This document shows, piece by piece, positions 53,582 through 62,913 of a stretch of 64,000 bases of DNA. The notes beneath the pieces are model-generated. The model worked only from the letters and a program-made list of their open reading frames with translations. It did no database searches and was not told the origin of the DNA. This stretch comes from Muribaculaceae bacterium. GTDB lineage: Bacteria; Bacteroidota; Bacteroidia; Bacteroidales; Muribaculaceae. How positions within the stretch are numbered: position 1 is the stretch's first letter; every line of letters starts with the position of its first letter. The position numbers and the translations under genes were made by a program. The stretch is from assembly GCA_017405965.1 (NCBI GenBank), contig JAFQZK010000003.1, positions 124,001 to 188,000 of the forward strand. Direction: 5' to 3'.

Positions 53582-54625
53582 TTACTTGGCCTTCATGGCC
53601 TCCTTGATCTTGGTCTCGAGTTCCTCGGCCAGCTCGGGGTTGTCGGCCACCATCTGCTTGGCGGCGTCGCGGCCTTGACCCAGCTTGGTGCCCTCATAGG
53701 AGAACCAGGCGCCGCTCTTCTTGACGATGCCGAACTCGACGCCCAGGTCGATGATTTCGCCCACCTTGCTGATGCCCTCGCCGAAACGGATTTCAAACTC
53801 GGTCTTGCGGAAAGGAGGAGCCACCTTGTTTTTCACCACTTTTACCCTGGTGAGGTTACCAACCACCTGGTCGCCGTCCTTGATCTGGCCCGTGCGACGG
53901 ATGTCAAGGCGCACGCTGCTGTAGAACTTCAGCGCGTTGCCGCCGGTCGTGGTCTCGGGGTTGCCGAACATCACGCCCAGTTTCTCACGCAATTGATTGA
54001 TGAAGATGCAGCAGGTGTTGGTGCGGCTGATGGTGGCCGTCAGTTTTCTCAGGGCCTGGCTCATCAGGCGGGCCTGCAGACCCATCTTGCTCTCACCCAT
54101 CTCGCCCTCGATTTCGGCCTTGGGTGTCAGGGCAGCGACACTGTCGATGACAATGATGTCGATGGCGCTGCTGCGGATAAGCTGGTCGGCAATCTCCAGA
54201 GCCTGCTCGCCGTTATCGGGTTGGCTGATCCACAGGTTGTTAACGTCAACGCCCAGCGACTCGGCATAGAAGCGGTCGAAGGCATGCTCGGCATCGATGA
54301 TGGCGGCGATACCGCCCATCTTCTGGGCCTCGGCGATGGCATGGATCGCCAGCGTGGTCTTACCTGATGACTCGGGACCGTAGATCTCGATGATGCGGCC
54401 GCGGGGATATCCGCCCACGCCCAGCGCATTGTCCAAACCGATGGAGCCGGTGGGGATGACCTCGATGTCCTCGATGTGGTCGTCGCCCAGTTTCATGATC
54501 GACCCGCTGCCGAAGGTCTTGCCGATTTTATCCATGGCCACCTGCAGGGCCTTGAGCTTTTCGGGAGAAACCTCCTTGCGCTGCGGCTGGTTGGTTCCTT
54601 CCTGATTCATGATTTCTTCTGCCAT
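53582..54625 (-). CDS. recA: Recombinase RecA
   Basis: 347 residues from the ATG at 54625 ([10 protein letters not shown]); a TTG two codons upstream is not needed. Central recombinase of homologous repair and the SOS response. Walker A is [20 protein letters not shown] (the GPESSGKT motif), Walker B is in [20 protein letters not shown], and the loop [20 protein letters not shown] is invariant. The C-terminal DNA-binding tail is present. Convergent with metK across a shared terminator. Confidence 0.97.
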   Translation of the reverse strand: MAEEIMNQEGTNQPQRKEVSPEKLKALQVAMDKIGKTFGSGSIMKLGDDHIEDIEVIPTGSIGLDNALGVGGYPRGRIIEIYGPESSGKTTLAIHAIAEAQKMGGIAAIIDAEHAFDRFYAESLGVDVNNLWISQPDNGEQALEIADQLIRSSAIDIIVIDSVAALTPKAEIEGEMGESKMGLQARLMSQALRKLTATISRTNTCCIFINQLREKLGVMFGNPETTTGGNALKFYSSVRLDIRRTGQIKDGDQVVGNLTRVKVVKNKVAPPFRKTEFEIRFGEGISKVGEIIDLGVEFGIVKKSGAWFSYEGTKLGQGRDAAKQMVADNPELAEELETKIKEAMKAK

Positions 54626-54672
54626 TTTCAATAGTGTTTTATGATGTGATTTTTGATTGTCAATCCAACTTG

Positions 54673-54680
54673 CAAAGTTA
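54673..54680 (-). promoter_or_regulatory. -7 element for recA
   Basis: TAACTTTG on the minus strand, 47 bp before the recA ATG. No LexA-type box recognised; no clear -33. Confidence 0.65.
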
Positions 54681-54773
54681 CAAAAAATATCTGTATGATG
54701 GCCCGTTCTTGCCAGGAAAAAAATGATGAAAAAAAATTAATGTAATAAGCGCTCAGTTTTCAGGAATAATTTG

Positions 54774-54781
54774 TACTTTTG
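54774..54781 (+). promoter_or_regulatory. -7 element for the 54833 gene
   Basis: TACTTTTG fits TAnnTTTG, 51 bp before the ATG. -33 box not clear. Confidence 0.5.
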
Positions 54782-54832
54782 TCAAATTTAAGTCGAAAAA
54801 GTCCATTATTAACCATTTAATTTATCATTGCA

Positions 54833-57355
54833 ATGAGGAAAGTATTTACGTTATTAACCATGTGTATGCTGGCAAGCATGGCTTGGGCCGGTGTAATCAC
54901 ATTTGATCCTGCGGTTGACAAAGGCACGTCAGGCGAACAGGCTTCGGCTTATGATGTACCGAAGGAGAATGTGAACATCCATGTGTCCAATGGCTTGGTT
55001 GCTGCTGACAAAGGCGTTTGGGCCTATCGTGTTTACAAGGGCCAGACGATGACCTTCACTTGTCAGGATGCTTCAATCCTTAAAATTGAGATTGAATGCG
55101 CTGCAAACGGTGTCGAAAAGTATGGCCCCGGTTGTTTCACTGTTGACCTCCCCTCTTACACCTATGAGGAGAGTGGCCCTAACGGCACTTGGGTAGGCTC
55201 GTCAAACAGCGTCGTTTTCACGGCAGCGTCCAATCAGGTGCGTGCCACCAAGATTATCGTTACCACTGGCGAGGCTGGTCTTGTTCCTCCCGTTATCTCA
55301 CCTGCCGGAGGCAAATTCTACCTCCCCTTGAATGTGAGCATCACTTGCCCCACTCCCAACGCTCAGATTTACTACACCACCAATGGCAGTGAGCCCTCCA
55401 CTGGCTCGACCCGTTACACGGCTCCCTTCAGCGTAAGTACTAACACTACCGTGAAGGCCATCTCGGTTCTTGACAGCGATGTCAGTGATGTGGTAAGCGC
55501 TGAATTTACCTATGGTGGCGATGCAACCAGGGTTGCTAACATTGCTGCCTACAAGGCTGTTGCCGACGAGACCCTCGTTGTCTTCACCAATCCCGTGACT
55601 GTGCTGGCTCAGAGTGGCAGCCGCATGTTTGTGCAGGATGATACGGGCAACGCACTCTTCTTTGGCAATGCTGGCCAGAACTACAAGAATGGTGACGTCA
55701 TTCCCGCTGGCTTTGCTGGCGTGAAGACGACCTGGGACGGTGAAGCCGAATTGAAGGACCTCGAGTGCTTCATGGCCCCGACAAGCAATAGCCCCGTTGC
55801 TCCTCTGGAGATTACTTGCAACCAAGTGAGCGGTAACCTCTTCGGCAAATATGTGCTGTTGAAGAATGTCACCTTTGATGTGTCTGCCAAGAAAGTCCAG
55901 GATGAATCGGGTGAGGTTCCCTACTATTGCAACATGAACATCTCTAACGACGACATTCTTGCAGGTCACACCTATAACCTGTGGGCTATCGTTGGCTCTT
56001 ATGGTAAGCAGAACACCACCTATCAGTTGCTGCCTATTAAGATTGAGGACCTTGGTGGCGAAGAGCCTCCCATCGAGGGTGTTGCCCTGTGTGAATTGGG
56101 CGATATCGCCGATGGAACGAAGGTGACTATCAAGAACGACGCTATCGTATTGGGTCAGGTGGGCAGCTACCTCTACCTTAAGGATACAGAGTGCGGCTTT
56201 GGCCTCGCTTATGGCTCCTGCGGTAAGACTTATAAGCCTGGTGATGTAATCCCCGCTGGCTTTGGCGGTGAGAAAACCACCTATGACATGGAGCCTGAGT
56301 TGAAGAGCCTCACCGGCTTCCAGGCTGCCAAGAGCAACATCGGCGGCGTTAATGCCCTCGAGGCCGCAGCACGTCTCACCCGCATCAGTGAGATCGGTCA
56401 TGACATCTGGGGTCAGTATGTCAAGATTGAGAACGTCTTCATCGATCTCGATGGCAAGACCTTCCGTGATGCCGATGGCAACGCAATCGGTTACTACGAC
56501 CGCTTCAGCATCCAGTATCCCTCGGATCTGAGCAAGCCCTACACGGTATATGCCATTGTGGGTTCCTTCAGGACCAACTATCAGTTGCTGCCCACTCGCA
56601 TCGACTTCAAGGAGCCTCCTGTGAATGTTGCTTGCATCGAAGAACTGTATGCACTGAATCAAGGTACGGTTGGTCACTTCACCACTCCGCTGACCGCAGT
56701 TTATCAGAATGGTCCCAGACTGTACGTAAGGGATTACGACGACCATTTCACCCTGGTTTACGGTTCCTTGACTGCCACCTTCGAGAATGGTGACTACATC
56801 AACGGCGCTGAGGCAAGCTGGACCCTGTACCAGAACAACAAGCAGTTGACACCTGTTGCCGAGACCTTCGTAGTCGCTGGTCACAGCACTCCCGTTGAGC
56901 CCGAGTACATGTCAATTGAGGAAGTTTCGGCCGACATGATTCATCGTTTCTTAGCTTTCGAGGTAGTGACTATCGAGTGCGTTGAGGAAAATGGCAGGAA
57001 GAACTACACCATGTATGACGAGACTGGCTCGATGATCCTGTACGATCAGTTCCGCGAGTTGGAGAAGATCCAGAATTTTGACACTGACTTCTATGTTGAA
57101 GGCTTCTTGACGGTTTACAATGGTACGCTGGAGCTCTATCCCACGAAGGTTCAACCTCTTAACGACTGTGGCCTCAAGGGTGACGTGAATGGTGACGATG
57201 AGATCAACATCGCTGACGTGAATGCCTTGATCGACATCATCCTGAGCGGTAAGACTCCTGATGACTGCACCATGTGGCGTGCCGATGTGGCTGCCGACAA
57301 TGAGCTCGGTATCGCCGACGTGAATGCCTTGATCGACATGATCTTGAAGATGTAA
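54833..57355 (+). CDS. Exported multidomain protein with OB-like repeats and dockerin-like tail (tandem copy 1)
   Basis: 840 residues with signal peptide (LTMCMLASMAWA/GV). After a jelly-roll-like first domain (GPGCFTVDLPS...AASNQVRATKIIVTTG) comes a chitobiase-C-like Fn3 domain (IYYTTNGSEPSTGSTRYTAP). Then follow three or four repeats of an OB-like domain, each with a 'GS/YLYLKD..CGF.LAYG..G.TYK.GDVIPAGF' pattern (residues about 235-370, 420-560, 600-720). The tail is two dockerin-like loops: DVNGDDEINIADVNALIDII, and a weaker second, DVAADNELGIADVNALIDMI, which lacks the central Asp-Gly. Likely a surface-exposed binding protein; the ligand is unknown. Confidence 0.75.
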   Translation: MRKVFTLLTMCMLASMAWAGVITFDPAVDKGTSGEQASAYDVPKENVNIHVSNGLVAADKGVWAYRVYKGQTMTFTCQDASILKIEIECAANGVEKYGPGCFTVDLPSYTYEESGPNGTWVGSSNSVVFTAASNQVRATKIIVTTGEAGLVPPVISPAGGKFYLPLNVSITCPTPNAQIYYTTNGSEPSTGSTRYTAPFSVSTNTTVKAISVLDSDVSDVVSAEFTYGGDATRVANIAAYKAVADETLVVFTNPVTVLAQSGSRMFVQDDTGNALFFGNAGQNYKNGDVIPAGFAGVKTTWDGEAELKDLECFMAPTSNSPVAPLEITCNQVSGNLFGKYVLLKNVTFDVSAKKVQDESGEVPYYCNMNISNDDILAGHTYNLWAIVGSYGKQNTTYQLLPIKIEDLGGEEPPIEGVALCELGDIADGTKVTIKNDAIVLGQVGSYLYLKDTECGFGLAYGSCGKTYKPGDVIPAGFGGEKTTYDMEPELKSLTGFQAAKSNIGGVNALEAAARLTRISEIGHDIWGQYVKIENVFIDLDGKTFRDADGNAIGYYDRFSIQYPSDLSKPYTVYAIVGSFRTNYQLLPTRIDFKEPPVNVACIEELYALNQGTVGHFTTPLTAVYQNGPRLYVRDYDDHFTLVYGSLTATFENGDYINGAEASWTLYQNNKQLTPVAETFVVAGHSTPVEPEYMSIEEVSADMIHRFLAFEVVTIECVEENGRKNYTMYDETGSMILYDQFRELEKIQNFDTDFYVEGFLTVYNGTLELYPTKVQPLNDCGLKGDVNGDDEINIADVNALIDIILSGKTPDDCTMWRADVAADNELGIADVNALIDMILKM

Positions 57356-57494
57356 TTCACTGCATAGTTCAACTGACCATAGCATGAAGCAGCTGAAACG
57401 AAAATACGTTAGCCTGGATGCCGCTAGTCCTGCAGGGTTAGTAGGGCGCCATGTGACGTTGATGTGCGCTGCTGCCATGCCATGAACATGATTC

Positions 57495-57532
57495 AATCGG
57501 GACTCACTGTGTGTGGGTCCCGATTTCTTTTT
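57495..57532 (+). terminator. Terminator between the tandem paralogues
   Basis: AATCGGGAC (57495-57503) pairs with GTCCCGATT (57517-57525), followed by TTTCTTTTT. Sits 140 bp after the first paralogue. Confidence 0.88.
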
Positions 57533-57623
57533 CAAGCTGTAAGAACACAGCTTTATAAAAAGTATCATAATTTTATTTTTTCTTCCCATTTCACTTGCGT
57601 TTTCGTTTTATTATCTCAGCACA

Positions 57624-60122
57624 ATGAAAAAAGTATTCTCTCTATTGTTTGCTTGCCTGTTGTCCCTGACAATGTCGGCAACAACCCTTGTCGTGGTCTT
57701 TGACGCCACGGTAGACGTGGGTAACGGCTCCACAACAGCCGAACCGTTCATGATTGAAAAAGATGGAGTCACCATGTCGGTCTCCAATGGTGTTGCCAAC
57801 GGCAATCAATATCGCATCTACAAGGGACAGACGCTCACCATCTGCAGCGCTGTTGGACCTATTATCAACATCGACTTCCATTGCGTGGCGATGGATAATG
57901 AAAAATACGGCCCTGGCTGTTTTGTAGCCAATGTGGGCGATTATGGCTTTGAGGGTTATGACGGCCATTGGAGCGGTCTTTCCCAGTGTGTGACCTTCAC
58001 TGCCGCATCCAATCAGGTGCGCATTACCAAAATCGTGGTCACTGTTCAAATCGACGGTGTGGCTCCTCCCACGATAAGACCGGCAGGCGGCACTTACTAT
58101 GAACCCATCGAGGTGAGCATCACCAGTGCTGATCCCGAGGCCGTGATTCATTACACGGTCGATGGAAGCATGCCCACCGTTGACTCCCCAGTTTACAGCG
58201 CCCCATTCGCGCTCGCCAGCGATGCTACAGTCCAAGCCGTGGCCGTACTGGATGGCGAGACAAGTGCTGTGTCGACTGCCCGGTATGTCTTCAATTCTCA
58301 AGGAGACTATGTCCTTGTTGACAGCATCAAGCAGCTGAAGGCGCTGGACGACAATACCAGAGTTAAATTCAATAATCCTGTGCAAGTCATCGCTCAAATT
58401 GGTAATTACATGTGGGTCAAGGATAACAGCGATTGTGTCCAACTGTATGGCCCTGCTGGACAGATCTACATGCCTGGTGATATGATTCCAGCCGGTTTCA
58501 TGGGAACCAAGACGGTTTATCAAGGTGTGGTCGAATTGAAAGACCTCAGCGATTTCCGACCTGCAGCGGTCAACAGGTCTTTGGAACCCGAGGTGGTCAC
58601 CATTCCTGAACTGAATGACGATTTGTTGTCACACTATCTACTGATTAAAGATGTGACGTTTAGCTACGATGGCACGAGTTACTACATCACCGATGCCGAG
58701 GGCAACACTTGTCCGTTGTATTTGAGAGACTCCAACTTTCCTGCGCCAGACAATCTCGTGGGACGCTGGGATGTATATGTGGTCTTGAGTGCCTATAGGG
58801 GCGTTTATCAGTTGATACCCGTCAATAACCCAATTCATGGCTACGATCCCATTGGGTTTGGGGATATCTACAATCCCGAGATTCCCAATGGCACGAAGAT
58901 GATGTTTGAGTATGATGCCACTGTCCTGCTCCAATATGGCAGGTATCTGTATGCACGTGACATGACGGGCTATGCGCTGATTTATGGCGATACGCAACAA
59001 ACCTACAACCAGGGTGATGTCATTCCTGCAGGCTTTATGGCCACCAAGACGACTTACCAAGATATGCCGCAATTGACTTATCCCGAGAACTTCATGCCCG
59101 CTACTGGCCAAGTGGAACTCGATGCCGAGGACATGGAATTGGAAGACATCGATGTGTTTAAATTCTGCCATTATGTGAAGGTGGCGCAGGTGATGATTAC
59201 GCCCAACAACGATAGTCCGAACGGATCGGGCATATTGACCGACGGCTACGGTGACACGCTTAACTATTACGACCCCCTCGGTCTATTGCGACAAGGCGTC
59301 CTTGAATCGGGGAAGTGGTACACGGTCTATGGCGTTGTGGGGATGTACCGTCAGCAGCCTGAATTCATACTCACCAAAATCGAGGGATTGGCTCCGCTGC
59401 CCTTGATTGATGTGGCTGACCTGAGTGAATTGTATAACCTGGACATGTTACAACCGGCGCATTTCACGACACCGCTGATAGCTGTATATCAGAATGGTCC
59501 CGAACTGTATGTCAAGGATGCTGAAGGATGCTTCGGCCTCGTTTACGGTAACCTGGAGAATATTTTCAACAATGGTGACATCATTAATGATGCGGTGTGC
59601 TCGTGGTCAGAATATGATTGGCGCCGAATCCTGAATCCTGATGCCGCGACGTTTGTTTCCAGCGGTTCAGGTCCTGCCGTTGAACCAGAGATGATCCCCA
59701 TCGAGGAAATCTCCAGAGATATGGAGTATTGCTACGTGAAATTCGAGGGCGTGACTCTGGTCAAGGTTGATGATTATGGTCGCTATAAGATGAGTGACGG
59801 GACGGAAGAAATAAGGGTTACTTGGCCAGGGAGGTTGCCTAAGCCCAAGAAGCTAAACTTCCCTTGTACTTATTCTGGTGAAGTGACAATTGCCGATGTC
59901 AATTTCTTGATTGATGTGATTCTGGATAAGCCTAAGTTTTGGGACGGAAAATACGACGTGACCGGAATATTGTATGTTGACAAATATGCAATGAGTGTCA
60001 AAGCCCTTATGGTTACAATCCCGGACGACGCATATGACTTAAATAGCGCTGACCTGAATGGTGACGGGGAAATCAACGTTGCAGACTTGAATGAATTGAT
60101 CGGCATTATCCTTGTAGAATAG
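57624..60122 (+). CDS. Exported multidomain protein with OB-like repeats and degenerate dockerin-like tail (tandem copy 2)
   Basis: 832 residues with signal peptide (LLFACLLSLTMSA/TT). Colinear with the 54833 product: jelly-roll-like start (GPGCFVANVGD, ASNQVRITKIVVTVQ), chitobiase-C-like domain (VIHYTVDGSMPTVDSPVYSA), and OB-like repeats with YMPGDMIPAGFMGTKT and YNQGDVIPAGFMATKT. The tail differs: the first loop lost its metal-binding D-x-N-x-D-G (only SGEVTIADVNFLIDVIL remains), about 40 residues are inserted, and only the last loop, DLNGDGEINVADLNELIGII, is intact. Recent divergence of a duplicated gene. Confidence 0.75.
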   Translation: MKKVFSLLFACLLSLTMSATTLVVVFDATVDVGNGSTTAEPFMIEKDGVTMSVSNGVANGNQYRIYKGQTLTICSAVGPIINIDFHCVAMDNEKYGPGCFVANVGDYGFEGYDGHWSGLSQCVTFTAASNQVRITKIVVTVQIDGVAPPTIRPAGGTYYEPIEVSITSADPEAVIHYTVDGSMPTVDSPVYSAPFALASDATVQAVAVLDGETSAVSTARYVFNSQGDYVLVDSIKQLKALDDNTRVKFNNPVQVIAQIGNYMWVKDNSDCVQLYGPAGQIYMPGDMIPAGFMGTKTVYQGVVELKDLSDFRPAAVNRSLEPEVVTIPELNDDLLSHYLLIKDVTFSYDGTSYYITDAEGNTCPLYLRDSNFPAPDNLVGRWDVYVVLSAYRGVYQLIPVNNPIHGYDPIGFGDIYNPEIPNGTKMMFEYDATVLLQYGRYLYARDMTGYALIYGDTQQTYNQGDVIPAGFMATKTTYQDMPQLTYPENFMPATGQVELDAEDMELEDIDVFKFCHYVKVAQVMITPNNDSPNGSGILTDGYGDTLNYYDPLGLLRQGVLESGKWYTVYGVVGMYRQQPEFILTKIEGLAPLPLIDVADLSELYNLDMLQPAHFTTPLIAVYQNGPELYVKDAEGCFGLVYGNLENIFNNGDIINDAVCSWSEYDWRRILNPDAATFVSSGSGPAVEPEMIPIEEISRDMEYCYVKFEGVTLVKVDDYGRYKMSDGTEEIRVTWPGRLPKPKKLNFPCTYSGEVTIADVNFLIDVILDKPKFWDGKYDVTGILYVDKYAMSVKALMVTIPDDAYDLNSADLNGDGEINVADLNELIGIILVE

Positions 60123-60140
60123 TAAAAAGTAAGCGTTTAA

Positions 60141-60181
60141 CATCAATCGGGGCTTCGCATTTAGCGAGGCCCCGATTGATG
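60141..60181. terminator. Strong hairpin between convergent genes
   Basis: CATCAATCGGGGC (60141-60153) pairs perfectly with GCCCCGATTGATG (60169-60181), with a further TTCGC/GCGAG pairing inside. There is no clear T-run after it on plus. Likely shared by the dockerin-tailed gene and the convergent protease gene. Confidence 0.75.
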
Positions 60182-60201
60182 TTGATGGGTCAAGTTGAAT
60201 G

Positions 60202-61434
60202 CTATTGATGCCTGATGGCGCGGATGCGCTGCGCCAGGGTGGGGTGGGAATAGCTGAACCACACCACCAGCGGGTGAGGTGTGAGGTTGCTCAGGCCGTG
60301 GCTTGCCAGTTTCTTGAGGCCGCTGATGAGCGTCTCGCCGTGGCCGTGGCTGGCGGCGAAAGCGTCGGCGCGGTACTCGGCACGGCGCGAGATGGCGTTG
60401 CCCAGCGGGTTGAGCAGCAGGTCGATGGGCGAGAACAGCAGTGAGAAGGCTACCAGCGCGAGAATGAACGACGGCGCGGTACCACCTAGGGCTGCGGGCA
60501 GGTCGGGATTGCTCACCAGCAGCGAGAAGATGAACAGGTTCACGGCCAGCATACCGATGGTGATGAACATGTTCTTGAACGTGTCGCGGTGCTTGTAGTG
60601 ACCGAACTCATGGGCCAGCACTGCAACAATCTCGTCGGTGGTCATCTGGTCTTGCAGGGTGTCATAGAGCACAATGCGCTTCTTGGGGCCGAAGCCCGTG
60701 AAATAGGCGTTGGCTTTGGTCGAATGCTTGCTGCCGTCGATGATGTAGATGTCCTTGAACTTGGAACCGAAACGTTCCAGTGCCGCTGTGATGGCGTCGC
60801 GCAACTCGCCCTCGGGCAGCGGTGTCTGCTTGTTGAATAGGGGCACAATCAGGTTGCTGTAGAACATTGAGAAGAAGATGACGAATACAGCGCACACCAG
60901 TGTCGCCCAGATCCAGAACTGCTGGCCGAACGTCTGGTACAGCCAGTAGAGCACGGCCATCAGCACAGCACTCAACGCGGTCGAGACGATGAACGACTTG
61001 AGCGAGTCGAGCCAGAAGGTCTTGTGTGTCGTGCGGTTGAACCCGAAGCGTTCCTCGATGACAAACGTCGAGTAGTAGCTGAAAGGCAAACCGATGACGG
61101 TGTTGAACAGATTGTAGATCACCAGGAACAGGATTACCTGCAGCACGGGAATGTCGGTCCATGACTTGCACTGGTTGTCGAGCCATCCCAGCAGCCCGAA
61201 GCCCAGGATGACCAGCGTCAGCGTGAACGACAGGCAGCGCGCAATGAGCGCCACCCGCTTGTTGGTGCGCATGTAGTCCTGCTGCTTGCGGTACTTCTCC
61301 TCGTCGTACAGCCCCTCCAGTTCCGGCGGCACGGGATGTGTCATCCACCGCGTGTTCAGCCACGACAGCACGCTGCTGACGATGAACTCCAGCGTGACAA
61401 AAGCGATAATCAACAATAACAATGTCTGTGCCAT
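60202..61434 (-). CDS. M48 family (Ste24-type) membrane metallopeptidase
   Basis: 410 residues from the ATG at 61434 (MAQTLLLLII); a TTG upstream would add eight residues and is ignored. The zinc motif HEFGH is at about residues 275-279 in VAVLAHEFGHYKH, with the downstream acidic ligand region in RRAEYRADAF. Several membrane helices precede it. N-terminal layout and length fit Ste24/CAAX-protease-like members, which cleave membrane-associated proteins; its substrates are unknown. It ends 21 bp from the convergent hairpin; the next minus-strand gene is 28 bp upstream. Confidence 0.92.
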   Translation of the reverse strand: MAQTLLLLIIAFVTLEFIVSSVLSWLNTRWMTHPVPPELEGLYDEEKYRKQQDYMRTNKRVALIARCLSFTLTLVILGFGLLGWLDNQCKSWTDIPVLQVILFLVIYNLFNTVIGLPFSYYSTFVIEERFGFNRTTHKTFWLDSLKSFIVSTALSAVLMAVLYWLYQTFGQQFWIWATLVCAVFVIFFSMFYSNLIVPLFNKQTPLPEGELRDAITAALERFGSKFKDIYIIDGSKHSTKANAYFTGFGPKKRIVLYDTLQDQMTTDEIVAVLAHEFGHYKHRDTFKNMFITIGMLAVNLFIFSLLVSNPDLPAALGGTAPSFILALVAFSLLFSPIDLLLNPLGNAISRRAEYRADAFAASHGHGETLISGLKKLASHGLSNLTPHPLVVWFSYSHPTLAQRIRAIRHQ

Positions 61435-61462
61435 TTCTATGCTTGCTTTGTTGCGCAAATGG

Positions 61463-62047
61463 TTATTCGCTCATCGCGGTCGATGATTGTTTTTCTTTTT
61501 CCTCGAGGGCGCGCAACTTCTCAATATCCATGTCGTCGGGGTCCCCCTTTCCTGAATACTTCAGGAGCCACCACAATCCGCTGATTAAAGCAACGACGCC
61601 GATTGCAGCCAAAACGATCACATACCAGGGGCTTTTGTCCAATAGCCACAAGACGACAGCAAGCGTGAAGCACAATGTCGTGGTGAGGATAATCAGCTTG
61701 GAGAAAAGGGAGTCGGCGCCAAGCAGTTTGAGCAGGTGCTGCATCTCGCTGGCTGATGAGGAACAACGGATGCGGTCATAGATGAAGGCATAGAACACCA
61801 TGACCAATGCAAACACCAGCATCAGTGCAATCAGCGGACACAAATACAGTTTGCTGTCGCTCACGTCGTCAAATTTGATGATGCCGTTAATGGCAAAAAT
61901 GATGGCCAGCACACCATAAAAAACAATATAGAAACGACAGCCCTTCCTGATGGACTTGAGCAACTGTTCTTTCTCATTGACCTGCTCGGGAGCGAAATCC
62001 TCTTCGGTGGGGATTTGATGCTCATCGATATGATTTTCGGGTTTCAT
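61463..62047 (-). CDS. Hypothetical four-helix membrane protein
   Basis: 194 residues. An acidic N-terminal ~35 residues precede two membrane-helix pairs: YIVFYGVLAIIFAINGIIKF, LCPLIALMLVFALVMVFYAF, LIILTTTLCFTLAVVLWLL and WYVIVLAAIGVVALISGLWW, then a charged cytosolic tail. No family recognised. Lies 28 bp upstream of the M48 protease gene and shares its strand, so the two may be cotranscribed from the promoter at 62112-62142. Confidence 0.6.
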   Translation of the reverse strand: MKPENHIDEHQIPTEEDFAPEQVNEKEQLLKSIRKGCRFYIVFYGVLAIIFAINGIIKFDDVSDSKLYLCPLIALMLVFALVMVFYAFIYDRIRCSSSASEMQHLLKLLGADSLFSKLIILTTTLCFTLAVVLWLLDKSPWYVIVLAAIGVVALISGLWWLLKYSGKGDPDDMDIEKLRALEEKEKQSSTAMSE

Positions 62048-62111
62048 AATGCGTTGATTTTATGTTATTCATCTCTGCCCTTAAGACGGGACCAGGTATA
62101 ATAAAACTTCA

Positions 62112-62142
62112 CAAAGGTAGCATTTTTCTCCAGTTTTTGCAA
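62112..62142 (-). promoter_or_regulatory. Promoter of the membrane protein/M48 pair
   Basis: On the minus strand TACCTTTG (62112-62119, -7) and TTG (62140-62142, -33) are spaced 20 bp; the leader is about 58 nt. It overlaps the 3' end region of yaaA. Confidence 0.75.
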
Positions 62143-62145
62143 GCT

Positions 62146-62913
62146 CTAGTTTTCTTTGATGAAACACGGCTGGTCTGGTTCACTCGAGGCGGAGCTGAAA
62201 GTGAAACCCTCGTACTGGAATGCCGCCAGTTCCTCGGGATTGGAGAGCCTTTCCTGAAGTATCATGCGGGTCGTGGCGCCGCGGCAGGTTTTGGCCCACA
62301 CGGCTTGTACCTTGAGCAGATCGCCCTTGCGCACGAGGAACATGGGCTGCACCACGCGCACCTCTCGCTTGACGCGTTGCCAGTCCACCAGCCGCTGGAA
62401 CTCCTCGGTGGCGAGGTGGATGAGCACACCGTCATCGGCCTTGACGCTGTCGATGAGCTCCTGGGTCAGGCGAGGCTTCCAGTAGTCAAATAAGGTGCCG
62501 CCTCCCGCATCGGGCAGTTCTATATGACCTTCCAGCCTATAGGGGCGTATGTCGTCGAGCGGCCGCAGCAGGCCGTACAGGAACGACATCACCCACAGGT
62601 GACTCTGGGCATGGAGCAACGTGGGCACGTCCAGTGTTTCGGCTTTGAGGTGCTTGTAGGCCTGGCCATGATAGGCGAGGATGGCAGGCAAGGGCTCGTG
62701 GGGGTCATCAAAGCGCAGATAACGCAAGCGGTTCTGCGACGCGATGGCTTGGGAGCAGCCCAGCATTTCGGCAAGCGCCTCGACCGGGTATTGCATCATG
62801 TCACGGGCAAGCGTCTGCGCCTCCTGCAGGAACTGCGGAGTCGTGGCCGTGATGCCCTCGGGCACCGTCGCCCGGTCATTCATGATTTTGGCACTGGCAA
62901 GTATGATCTGCAT
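62146..62913 (-). CDS. yaaA: YaaA-family peroxide-stress protein
   Basis: 255 residues. Matches the DUF328/YaaA family: MQIILASAKIMND at the start, then LRYLRFDDPHEPLPAILAYH, the family hallmark HLWVMSFLYGLLRPLDDIRP, then FDYWKPRLTQ and VWAKTCRGATTRMILQ. In E. coli YaaA limits intracellular iron after peroxide stress. Length is normal. Cytosolic. Transcribed away from the 63245 lipoprotein gene; a weak TAATTTAG upstream (about 62947-62954, minus strand) is a possible -7. Confidence 0.93.
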   Translation of the reverse strand: MQIILASAKIMNDRATVPEGITATTPQFLQEAQTLARDMMQYPVEALAEMLGCSQAIASQNRLRYLRFDDPHEPLPAILAYHGQAYKHLKAETLDVPTLLHAQSHLWVMSFLYGLLRPLDDIRPYRLEGHIELPDAGGGTLFDYWKPRLTQELIDSVKADDGVLIHLATEEFQRLVDWQRVKREVRVVQPMFLVRKGDLLKVQAVWAKTCRGATTRMILQERLSNPEELAAFQYEGFTFSSASSEPDQPCFIKEN

